A stretch of DNA of 64,000 nt from Triplophysa rosa (taxonomy: Eukaryota; Chordata; Actinopteri; Cypriniformes; Nemacheilidae), in contig NC_079904.1 in NCBI RefSeq assembly GCF_024868665.1, forward strand, positions 16,680,368 to 16,744,367. The letters are read 5' to 3'. Positions 54,186-64,000 of this stretch are shown here, piece after piece. The position numbers and the translations under genes were made by a program. Each line of letters opens with the position of its first letter. Within the stretch, counting starts at the first letter, position 1. The notes beneath the pieces were generated by a model. The model saw only the letters and a list, made by a program, of their open reading frames with translations. It was not told the DNA's origin and did no database searches.

Positions 54186-56043
54186 TTATTAAGACAACAT
54201 ATCCAGAAGAAGGAAATCATATGTTATCTGATGGCATGAGGCATAATCTTCCTCTGCTGTTTTGCAAATATCTTTTTACAATCCCTTAAATATATTTGCT
54301 TAGATAAACTGCCCACAAATATTTACAAAAATCATTTTAAACTCTTACCCCTTCGTTAATGTAAACAATTATTGCAACATTCAAACAGTTACATGTCAAG
54401 TTTTACATCTGGGTAAATATAAACAAATCAGATGCACAATAAAACTAAAATCCTAAGTCTAAATTCCTATAATTGGTCTGTCAACCAAACAGTTGTTAAG
54501 ATTGAATAAAATGTGTGACATTGCTTGCGTCACATAAACTGTTTACATCTCATCCTCAATGCACCACAGTGTTGACATAGCGTTCGCTGGAAAATGTAAT
54601 CCTCTTTCTCGTCAAACTCCAAGAAATCTCCAAATTCTCTGAATTCACCAGAAAAAGAATTCAGTGTACAGCTAAATTAGAAGTTTTACTAGCAGCGGTC
54701 GGATGTTTGCAGAACGTGAGCAGAGTTCATCTGGATACATTTGGAGAAAATAAAGGCTTTCCACAAATATTTAAGCAAACACCATGTGAAAAGAAAAACA
54801 CAAAAACAAAACATGACATTTGGGGTGAAAGTCATTTCAACACGCCACACATTTCTCAATCTGGGACATGTACGGCCACACGATAGGTCGTCTTAGGCCG
54901 GTGGATGTGTAATATGAAATTTGAAATACTTGGCCCAGTAATCAAAGGGATGGTCTATCTAAAGTGTATCGAATACCAAAGCAAGGGTGCCGAGTGTAAC
55001 TAAGATTTGACAGGGGGACTGCTGAGAGATGCTTGCTGACAGTTTTAATATGATCATGTTAATGCACATGCAGCAAAAATTTATCTCAATTTCCCAAACA
55101 TGATTGAAATGTGTGAGCCAACATTTTTGTTGCTCTTGAACTTTTAGACTCTAGATACAACCTTTTCAGAACCTTATAATGGACATATGCTAAAATCTTC
55201 TCCTGATAAACTGATACCATCATTAGTCACCAGTTAAAGAAGAAGCCATGAAACACTATCTCTCGTGATCAAAGACCAGATGTATGTGTTCATGCACCAT
55301 TTTTATGACCTAATATGATCGGGTTAAACAGGTGGCAGGAATGGTTAAGCAAGGCATTTTAGTTGTAAAGGACTTTACGGTTGAAAGCAGGGTCAAAAAA
55401 GAACATTCTGCAAATGGCAATTTGAAAAAAATTAATGGACTTTTTCCACATTTGGATTAGTTTTATAAACTTGTTTTACTTATAAAACTGGGATTATTTG
55501 GTTATATTTGTTTTTCTTGAATAGTGCAAGTCATTGTGCTGCATCACATACTGTACTCTACACACTAACCAAGATTTTTTTAACTAAATGTGCCAGGAGG
55601 TAATTTTATTCCTTGTGTTTTTATATGTGTGGCTTTGATGAAAGACTATTCCAGACATATAAGCTCAGAAGGAAGAAAAACCCTGGGCAGTTTAAATAAA
55701 CTTCTGATGGTAAATTTGACACTGAAGTTAAAATTAGAATAAAAGCTAGCCATGACAGATGACTGAATCACTTTATTTTCAAAGATTACTAAAATGATTT
55801 TGTTTGAGAGTGAGAACATGCAGTCAGGGCTCTGAACCGGTTCAAGAAACAAGAAACAGAAATGGAAAGAAATCAAATTTTACCAGGAAATGTAAAAACG
55901 CAAACATATTTACGTTTAAACGTTTATTGTTGAAAAGAAACACTAATTTCAAACATTACTTAATCGGTTAATAACCAAGCAGCAACCATCCAATCTCTCT
56001 CAGGAAAACAAACCCGAAAGTTATTTAATTGTGCAATTCACTA
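54186..56043. other. Gene-free interval
   Basis: AT-rich; nothing recognised. Confidence 0.45.
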
Positions 56044-56302
56044 GTTGCACAAGATGGCGCCGGTGAGCTTTTTGGACGCAGGGGTCGGCAGACTAAATTC
56101 CGGTCGTATAATGCTGTATGGGAAAAGGAGGATTTTGGAGGGCAAATATGGATAATATAGATAAAAAAGAAGAAAGTAATATATCAGCGATATGACAGAT
56201 CCTCTTCACATTGCTGAGCACATCGTTAAGCCAAAACAACTTGATAGTGTTATATGACCGACTCTGGCATTGCAAAAGCTCACAGGCGCCATCTTGTGCA
56301 AC
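56044..56302. repeat. Foldback MITE (GTTGCACAAGATGGCGCC ends)
   Basis: GTTGCACAAGATGGCGCCGG at 56044 is inverted as GGCGCCATCTTGTGCAAC at 56285-56302. GTGAGCTTTT and AAAAGCTCAC continue the arms. Each arm carries an AAGATGGCG YY1-like motif. Confidence 0.85.
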
Positions 56303-56655
56303 AAGCCCATTCAGAGACATTAACTGTGAAACAGCGCGATGTAAGTAGCTAAATGTTTAATGTTTGACACATTATTTTATCAAAGAAATGTTATGGCCAT
56401 TCACATGTTATGGCCAAACATGTGCAAAGTGCTGACTGTGTCGCTTTCTCCTTCTTTTTGGCGCTTGGGCGTTTGCACTCCCTTGGGTTCTGCCATTATT
56501 ATTTGAGCGTGATTGACGAGCGCCAACATTTAAATAACGACCTGAATGAACAACAGATTCTAATGTCCAGTAATGTCCAGAAATTCTTGTTCTGTTGTCA
56601 GAACGCACACTTTTTACACTCTTTACAAATGTTTGAGTGTCATTTAGTTGCTTAA

Positions 56656-56898
56656 GGGGCCATTCACATTTCACATCTTTTACGCACGCATATTCGCTAT
56701 TTTAAATGTAGACGCACGACAAATGCGCTCAAATAGGGAGCAATTGTTATGTGAAAGCGGTGCGACGCTCCTGTTTTTCTATGCGCATCGGCGACGCATC
56801 GAGATGAAAATATTTCAAGTTCCCTTTCACCGCGGGTCATCTGACAAGAGAAAGCAGCGTGAGCAGCGTGGTTTTAGACGCGAAATGTGAATCGCCCC
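56656..56898. repeat. MITE (ATTCACATTTCGCGTCTAAAA family), second copy
   Basis: GGGGCCATTCACATTTCACA at the left pairs with TTTTAGACGCGAAATGTGAA then TCGCCCC at the right. Same family as 18211-18672, with a shorter interior. Confidence 0.82.
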
Positions 56899-57095
56899 TA
56901 AGGTAGCAAAATATTTTTGTTCTTGAGATTCACTTAAGATTTCAAGAGGAAAAAATGCTTTGAGAAACAGCCAAGGCCTAAAAAAACTAAACTAAACTAA
57001 GGCCTATTTTAAGAGGTCTCAAGCTGTATTCAGTTGCTTATTCAATATGACTTAGGACTAACAATCATGTATTTCATTCTTTCATTCAATATACT

Positions 57096-58061
57096 TGTGA
57101 CAAGCAGAGAGGGACGAGGGCCATGAGGGAACGACGCAAGGCCGGTGACGCGAGTGATAACGGAAGAGCGACAGCAGTGAAGGATGAGAGAGAACCAGGC
57201 CTGAATTTTAAGTTATGTTTTATTATGTTTGTGTGGCCGGCAGTCGACCGTGAGGGAGCTGTCGTCCCTTTACTTTCGTTTTGTTGTTTGTTTATTTATT
57301 AAAAGTTGGTTCACGTTTGCCAGTTCCCGCCTCCTTCTTCCTTACTTTGAACATTGTTACATTGGTGCCGAAACCCGGGAGGAAGGAGGGACATGCTGTC
57401 GGAGAGCCCTCGCTGCCGAGGGTGATCGCGGTGCTGAAGAGGTTGGGCAGCGCAGAAGAGTGAAGAGCGCAGTGGCTGCCCAAGGCGGTGGTGCTGGAGC
57501 AAGTATGCATCGGGTGGGACGGAGAGCTCGCTGCCATGCTCCTGGGCCGAGGTGGGGTGGCGGCCGTCCGGGAGGGAGCGGAGGAGTCGTCGCCATTGGC
57601 CGTGGGCCGGAGCCTGCTGCAGTCCACCGTGAAGGCGAGGAACAGGAAACGGGGGACTCGCTGTCGGCTGCCGTCAGCCGGAGGAGCCATCACCGGCCAC
57701 CAGGGGGCGGAGGAGGATAGAGCCGTCCATCGAGCGTCCAGTACCATAGCATGGCACCGCGAGGAAGAGCTTCTCGGCTAGCTGAGGACCGAGCAGCAGT
57801 GTGTCTGTGAACCGGACTAAGATATTTTTTTCTCTCTCCCTCTTTTGTCGCTGTCGCTCCTTGTGCTTCCGTCTCCTTTTCTCTTGTCTCGTCTGTCCTT
57901 ACCCCCAGGTGCTGCGACCGCCGAGACTGGCCCCCGGGGGGAGTAGAGCGCAGTCTCGGGAGTAGCCCTCGGCCTGCGAGGGGCGATGGGGGTTTGTGAC
58001 AAGCAGAGCGAGACGAGGGCAGCGAGGGAACGGTGCAAGGCCGGTGATGCAAGTGATAACG
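57096..58061 (+). mobile_element. Internally deleted LTR retrotransposon (TRIM-like or deletion derivative)
   Basis: 5' LTR 57096-57361 (TGTGACAAGC ... TTGTTACA, TG..CA ends), then after one base a primer-binding site at 57363-57380 (TGGTGCCGAAACCCGGGA). That site is complementary to the 3' end of vertebrate tRNA-Phe. A GC-rich interior of about 610 bp lacks gag/pol motifs. A purine-rich tract (GAGGGGCGATGGGGG, 57978-57992) is followed by the start of a 3' LTR at 57995 that repeats the first about 67 bases of the 5' LTR and is then truncated. The long GC-rich ORFs inside are compositional. Confidence 0.82.
57363..57380 (+). other. Primer-binding site, tRNA-Phe type
   Basis: TGGTGCCGAAACCCGGGA is the exact complement of a TCCCGGGTTTCGGCA-CCA tRNA 3' terminus. 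Located one base after the LTR. Confidence 0.8.
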
Positions 58062-58177
58062 TAATACGATAATGTAATACTTAATTACAATTCACGGTAT
58101 TAAAATGATGTTTTAGTTAAAGAGTAACTATTACAATGTCCTTAAAATTACATTTGACAGAAAGGAGGTGATTAGAC

Positions 58178-59030
58178 TAGGTTGACCACCCGTCCTGCTT
58201 TGCGTTGTACCGCACAGCATTTTCACCCCTTTTCCCGCACGTCGCATATTGAGAAAATATCCCGCATTTTCATCAGTCTCATGGTTTTAATTGGCACGTT
58301 AAGAAACATGTTCTTTAACCCGAAACACACACGAGACGCTTGTTTGCGCCATTGTTTATTTGACTATTTAACAGCGCTGTGTCAAAAGCAGCAACCCGTT
58401 GCACTCCAGTGTCCAACGAGCTCATACAAACGCAACTATTTTGTTAAGCCTGACTTTACCCAATGTATGAGAAGGCAGTGATTTCAGTCATCAAGAGGCT
58501 GCGAAGTCTGTCAGTAGATCGGGTGGCGATCCTCCCATGTCAACTTGCCGAATAAAAACTCACTGAAACATCGTAAACAGTGTGGCTTTGAAACTGTGTT
58601 TAGCCTATGGGTAATGTGGTTAGCGTATTAAAATAAATAAATTAAAATAAATAATAAATAAATTGCTTGTTCTTTATTCCTTTAGATTTCTCTTTTTGAG
58701 AAGATCTTTAAAGTGTACAAAATGATAACTCATCAGATCTGTCTGATCTGCGTCAGATCTGTGCTCAAAATTGAAAGAGACAGTGAACCTTAAATTGAAA
58801 TAGCCATTAAAATGGTTTTATGTTATATAACATTTTATCTATACCTTAATTATGTTGTAGTTGGAATGGACTAAACAACAAATTATTTTTTTAAGCTAAA
58901 AAATATATTAAAATGTTTTCATTCCGTTATTATATCACAGTTGCGCGCTACCTTTCAATGGTGTCCCACATTGTCCCACACAAACGGATTACCTGTCCCA
59001 TATTTGGTTTGTTGGGTGGTGGTCACCCTA
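58178..59030. mobile_element. hAT-like element (TAGGGTGACCA-type ends) with 7/8 target duplication
   Basis: The left end TAGGTTGACCACC and the right end GGTGGTCACCCTA are inverted. Flanks GATTAGAC (58170-58177) and AATTAGAC (59031-59038) differ at one base. 853 bp, no transposase domain recognised. Confidence 0.75.
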
Positions 59031-59038
59031 AATTAGAC

Positions 59039-59765
59039 AGATGAAACGCCGAACGAATCCTTTAAGAGTCAGTAAAGAAGTAATGTAACAATAATTGCCT
59101 ATTATTAGAAAATGGAAGTGTATGTATGTAAACTTGTTGTTGGAGACTTCATAAACCAAAGTAGGACGTTAAAAATCACAAATTATTTACTCTTGTTCAT
59201 AACAAAGTTGTATCAAAATCCAATTGGGATACAACGGTTGTGCTTTCATTATGATTACATTGAACAGTCATCTTGGAACAGAGCAGAGTTGGATGAAACT
59301 ATCTTGAAAATAAAGACACCCCATGCATCTGTTTTAAGGTCTGAATCTAAAAGGAATGCAGTCCCTATGAATGTTGGATTTGAACGTTTTTTTTTCTGTG
59401 GCATTTTTATGGTATTTTGGACAAACCGGTGCAAAACAGTTGAACATTTACATATCTCAGTTCTGCCAAAATGTGGATTAGATGATACACAACTATGAAA
59501 AGATGATTCAATTCTTAAAATATTTTATGGGATCACTCCCTTATTACTAAGTTCTCTAACATCTCTGCAGAGCTCAACAACAGCGAAGAGGCATTGCGCT
59601 GAAGATACGTCATTGAGGTCGATCTGTTTGTGTTGGTCCATGCATTTGTTTTGACTGTTCTTCCTGGTTGTGGAAGAACCTGCTCCAAATACTAAACAGA
59701 CGTCATTGACTGCTGGACCCAGAGGCTTTCTAGAGTCCACAGATGAGAGGAGGGACAAACATACG
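59039..59765. other. Gene-free interval with an unexplained 128-codon ORF
   Basis: The ORF 59112-59498 (+) is the longest plain AT-rich frame here. It has no known motif, splice context or codon bias, so it is most likely chance. Confidence 0.35.
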
Positions 59766-60135
59766 AGCCCAGTCTCATGAATTGAGTATAAATAACAAAC
59801 ACGTTGCATTATCATGAAATACGTAAGCCAAAGTTAGATTTTTGCGTGCATATAAAACGCCAATTTATCGCGCGTGCATATTAACCGGCAATTTGTCTTA
59901 TTAACCTGTCCCCTAACCCAAACCCTAAACCTAATGTTAGCGTGCGTGCATATTATAACCTCTACCCTAACTAAAACCCTAAGCCTAACAGTATTATTTT
60001 AATTATTTCAGTGTTTCCTCTTCATGTACATTTCAAAATGGCTGCTCTCCAGCGAGGTGCACGCAAACATTGGAATATCATATGCACGCAAAATCTAACT
60101 GTGTGTTATTTATACGCAATTCATGAGACCGGGTT
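59766..60135. repeat. Foldback MITE (CCGGTCTCATGAATT ends) with telomere-like interior
   Basis: The left end CCCAGTCTCATGAATT and the right end AATTCATGAGACCGGGTT are inverted. TTAGATTTTTGCGTGCAT versus ATGCACGCAAAATCTAA continues the arms. The interior holds degenerate CCCTAAACCTAA motifs (59920-59990). ACATAC flanks both sides. Confidence 0.78.
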
Positions 60136-63100
60136 GGACATACAGATAATTTTGACACATGAAATAGATCTGTTTGGGTATTAAGCAGGACCCTACATAT
60201 ATGGGCTTCGGTTTTTATAAGATTAAGCAAAACACCCAAATGTTGTATACTTTCAGCCAATGTTTAACAAAACGATATGCAAATATAATGTTACACTTTA
60301 AGGTTTGTGTGTTCAAACATACAACTTTATATGTGATTGTGTTAAAAGCATGTTGGGGCTACTACATTTTTAAAACTTGTAATCTTTACCATTTACACAG
60401 TTGTATTTAAACCAATAGTGTGCTCTGTAAGAAGATATTTCTTTGGCCTCTGTGTGGTTGAGTGGCATTTACAGGGATTATTGTTATTTTTGGTAAACCT
60501 ATGCCTATTACAGTAACACATTCTGATACACCTACACATAAAACGCACTAATAAAAACATCATGCAGGGCCTGTAAAACCGCTGCGTCTGATTTCCACTC
60601 AACTCTGGTGCCTTTAGGAAGTTGTAAAATAGCACTACACAAAGAGGACATGGTCCAAATCACTACTGATGTAATAAGAGGCAACGGTTGAGGTCATTTT
60701 AAAAGAAATCTATGTAAACCTGATGCTTGGTTTAATAGGAAAGTGTCTGAGTTGAGCACACCTTGGTGAAGGAAACTCATAATGTGTCTTAACCTCTGAC
60801 ACAGACCTAACATCCGGTGAGCCAAAACTGTAAAAGTCACCAAGTCGTTCATCAAATATCTGCTGTAATGTCAAATGTGTTTTCACACCTGCTTTTTAAG
60901 ATGTGTCTCTGGCTATGTATACTAATACATATGAAAACAGTTAAGCAGACAATGAGGCGGATGTTGTTATTATATGGATAGTAGCTTGAGTCTCTAAAGC
61001 CCCATAGAAAAGTTCCTTAATCATTTTTTTCTCCTTAACAGCGTCAATATAAAATAGAAAGCAAATGAAACATTTTGTTCATACTTCTCACATGTTTCTT
61101 CTGAGAGAAAAACCCCTTAAAATGTCAAGTGAGGTTTCAGAATATATCTAAAAAATGTCTGAAATTGGCTCAAATCTGCCAAAAATCTGCAATCAAATGT
61201 CAAAGACTTTAATATAAAATTTTAAATATTTTTTTGAATGCAGGGCTAAGCTTTTGAGCTATGTTATCCACATTCATTTTATAGCTTTGTACTCCTATTT
61301 GTCAAAAAATTGTCTTCTTTTGTATTTCATTCTATTTCTGTTGAGGAAACATTTAGAACAGATGAGAAGAGTATCATCTTAGCATTAACACATTTTCTAG
61401 GGGTGTTGTTTTTGTCCTATATTTCACTCTTTTCTAAGATTATTAGAAAATTTAAAAAAAGCAGCTGTGTTTGGACACATGAATCATAAAACAAGATCTT
61501 CACAAATCCACATGTTTGACGCGTGTTTAAGTTCAGAAGAGGAAGTCCCAAAGACAAACTAAACTTTCTCTGGTTAAATTCGCTACATTTATAAAACCAT
61601 GTCTCGACATTGCGTCAGTTTTGTGACGGAAAACAAACAACAATGGAATTATGTAACTTTTTAGTAAACACAGTATTGCAAGATTTAGATCTTTGACCCA
61701 TGAAACTCAGGGATAAAGTTTGTTTTGTTATCTCTGCCATTGATTTCTATTGTTTTTACACTGAGCTAATAGCATTTTCAACCCCCTAGCCGTAACTAAA
61801 TCTTTATGCAATTTTACGTTTTCAAGCATCATTTATACATTATTCATTCTTAATAATCAATTTTCCTCTATCATGACAGTGTGAAATTTGATCATGGGAA
61901 AAACAAGTATAAGAGATGCTAAATATTATTGATGTCCAAATTGATGTCTGAATGATTATTTACATGAATTATTTGAGTACATTTATCTAAATTCCTATCT
62001 GCAAATCACATAAAACCACTGTATTACACACTTTCAGTGCTACATAAAGGTCATAATGTTATTTTTCACTTTTCGGTGAGCTAATCTTTCATATAATAAC
62101 CACCATCTACCCATGGGTTTCTGAAGAACCACACTTTATATACAGCTGTGAGACATTAACAGGAACACGTTTCATTCATAAACACACTCGGTCAACTGTG
62201 TTCTCAGGATTACATACTATAACATCATCTCATAAGTGCACTCGGTGGCCCCTGCAGACAAGCGTTCCAGGGAAACGTATGTATTTATAAAGAAAAAGAC
62301 TATACGACAGACACAGGGTGTGTGCTTGCCTGGAGCTCACCCTGTCTATCCCCTGTGTGACGTTCTCTGTTTTCCTGCCATTGTCTGTTGGCTGAGGAGG
62401 AACATTCTAAAATTGGCGTTTTGTTTGAAAGTTTATTCAACGGAATAGCTTCCTTTCATTGCCTGTAGTGTTTTACAATTATTGATACGTCTTTAAAATT
62501 AGTCAACCAAACAGGAACCTGCGTGGATAAAAATTAGGATGCTCAGAGTGGGAGGATGTCTTCCTCCAGGGTTATATTTATACACCATGGAAGATCTAGT
62601 TTCACAACATCCCATATTGTTTTGTGGGCATGTGGAAATTGTGGAGGACGTACCCCCCTGTGTAATATGACCGTTATACTAAATACCCTTCAAAGGTCCC
62701 CGTGGGAACATATATTGCCTCGGCCTCTTTATATACATCATGATGTAATGTTTGTATAGGCTGACTGTAATACACAGTTCTTTGCAGTCGTTCTAACCTG
62801 GCAATGACATGATGCCAGATGGATTTTAGTTTAGCGGTGAGGATGTTAGTGATTTCCAGGTAAATGAGATGTTTCCAGAAATTAAAAGCAGAACAATACG
62901 ACTTCTAGTGGCTCTCAGAAGTTGGAAAACCTCTGACATCCGGAGCTAAACACAGATTGTCTGGCCAGGTCTGCCACAGGCTTTCACACTTGGAAAGAGA
63001 AGGTCCTTGATGAAAGGCGGTAGTGGAAAAATTCAAGCCTGGACTTCTAACACACATATCCTGACATTTCATAATGTCTTGTTCTGTAAAAATAAAGATT

Positions 63101-63636
63101 GCATAAACTGATGCCTGTTTGACTGAGAACTTTTCTGTTTTTACAGAGGATGATGTCCAAGGTTGCAGAGTAATAGAGGCTTACCATGGTACCATAAGAA
63201 TTTGTTCAAATTAATTTAAACTATTCATATAATTAATTCTAATACCAAACATGTATCTTTAATAGGCTGCTTACTGGCAAAATTATGTTTAGCAACTGTT
63301 AATGAGTAGTTAATGGATTGTTATTTTAAATGGGTCTTAGTTATTGTATAGTTCTGCAGGAGACATACAGCATTTAGTTGTTATTAATGACTATAATAAG
63401 TTAAATAAGTAATAAGTAACTAATTGTTACTTACCTTAAACATCAGTATGCTGTTACCTACTGGTTAGTTAATCTTTCTTCCTTATTAGTTATTAGTAAT
63501 GACTACAGTGTTAATGCAGCACTAACCATTTGTTCTGCATTAGTTCCTGCATAACTACCTATTATGTATGAAACAACGTGTTACCGAAAAATGATATAAC
63601 CCAAGACACAATGAGAATGTTTTAGAAGTAAATTAC
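60136..63636. other. Gene-free interval
   Basis: No exon. Bases about 63200-63590 consist of TTAAT/AGTTA-rich repetitive-looking sequence ending in AACGTGTTACCG, probably a repeat. The rest shows nothing. Confidence 0.4.
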
Positions 63637-63725
63637 TACTACTGTAAAAAATAAACCATACATTTTACGGTAAAAAACTGGCAGCTGTGGTTGCCAGAAT
63701 TTCACTGTCAAAAATACAGTAGCAA
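63637..63725. repeat. ACTGTAAAAAA / TACGGTAAAAAACTGGCAGC repeat
   Basis: TTTTACGGTAAAAAACTGGC and GGTTGCCAGAATTTCACTGT are short inverted motifs of a common fish repeat. Confidence 0.55.
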
Positions 63726-64000
63726 CATTATTGGTTGTACGGGATTGCACCTACTGTACTGTACTCTACTAATTAACATGTTTATGTTGTTATAAAACCA
63801 GTTTATACCTGTCAAATTCCAGGGTTTACATTTTAATAATTACAGCTCATTACGATCTTTTTAACATCTCAGAACTGTCTAATTTAAGGCTTTATGTTGT
63901 ATCAATTTCGGTTCAAACCTTTAATTACGTGACAAAGCAGACAGGAAACTATTTAAACTATAAGGAAAAAACATTAAATATGAAAACGCTGTTAACTATT

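Noticed and set aside
57229..57747. 151-163-codon overlapping ORFs on both strands
   Set aside because: They start in the LTR and run through a GC-rich non-coding retroelement interior. No gag/pol motif is present and both strands are open because of composition.
59112..59498. 128-codon ORF
   Set aside because: No known motif, no splice or promoter context, AT-rich chance frame. Kept only as a note in its interval.
59920..59990. Interstitial telomere / ancient chromosome fusion
   Set aside because: Too short and degenerate, and enclosed by MITE inverted repeats.

Overview
This is nuclear DNA from a vertebrate, almost certainly a cyprinid (carp/zebrafish-type) fish. The coding sequence is split into short exons with GT-AG introns. 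It encodes proteins of two conserved vertebrate families. The rest is crowded with hAT-like elements, TTAA-flanked foldback MITEs, tRNA-type SINE heads and an LTR relic of kinds I associate with cyprinid genomes. The assignment rests on recognised protein families and repeat style, not on a database match.

Left part (about 1-24.1 kb, minus strand): the 5' portion of usp24, a giant UBA-containing deubiquitinase. Nine consecutive coding exons can be read (exon 1 at 23772-24053 down to exon 9 at 1258-1332). Together they give 343 in-frame codons with compatible splice phases; the catalytic domain lies beyond the left edge. Intron 1 (12.8 kb) and intron 7 (4.6 kb) hold most of the transposon load, including a three-layer nest at 17.6-20.9 kb and pieces of a THAP-zinc-finger element.

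Centre (24.1-28.2 kb): a head-to-head arrangement. usp24 fires leftward, and bloc1s2 (BLOC-1 subunit 2) fires rightward from 25213. The 1.16-kb shared spacer contains a short TTAA-type MITE, a YY1-like site and three TCAYGTGA boxes packed just upstream of the bloc1s2 start codon. Four bloc1s2 exons are clear. The usual short last exon was not found; a weak frame-compatible candidate lies at 28166-28206.

Right part (28.2-64 kb): I see no recognisable protein-coding gene. It looks like a gene desert. It carries dispersed hAT elements (two with clean 8-bp target duplications, one of those holding a hAT C-terminal domain ORF), nested MITEs, an internally deleted LTR retrotransposon with a tRNA-Phe-type primer site, SINE and LINE-like relics, microsatellites, and several stretches of non-repetitive sequence that could be conserved regulatory DNA. 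One possible spliced non-coding exon pair lies at 53.6-54.2 kb. In mammals the 5' side of USP24 also faces a long gene-poor interval, which would fit, but this is inference.
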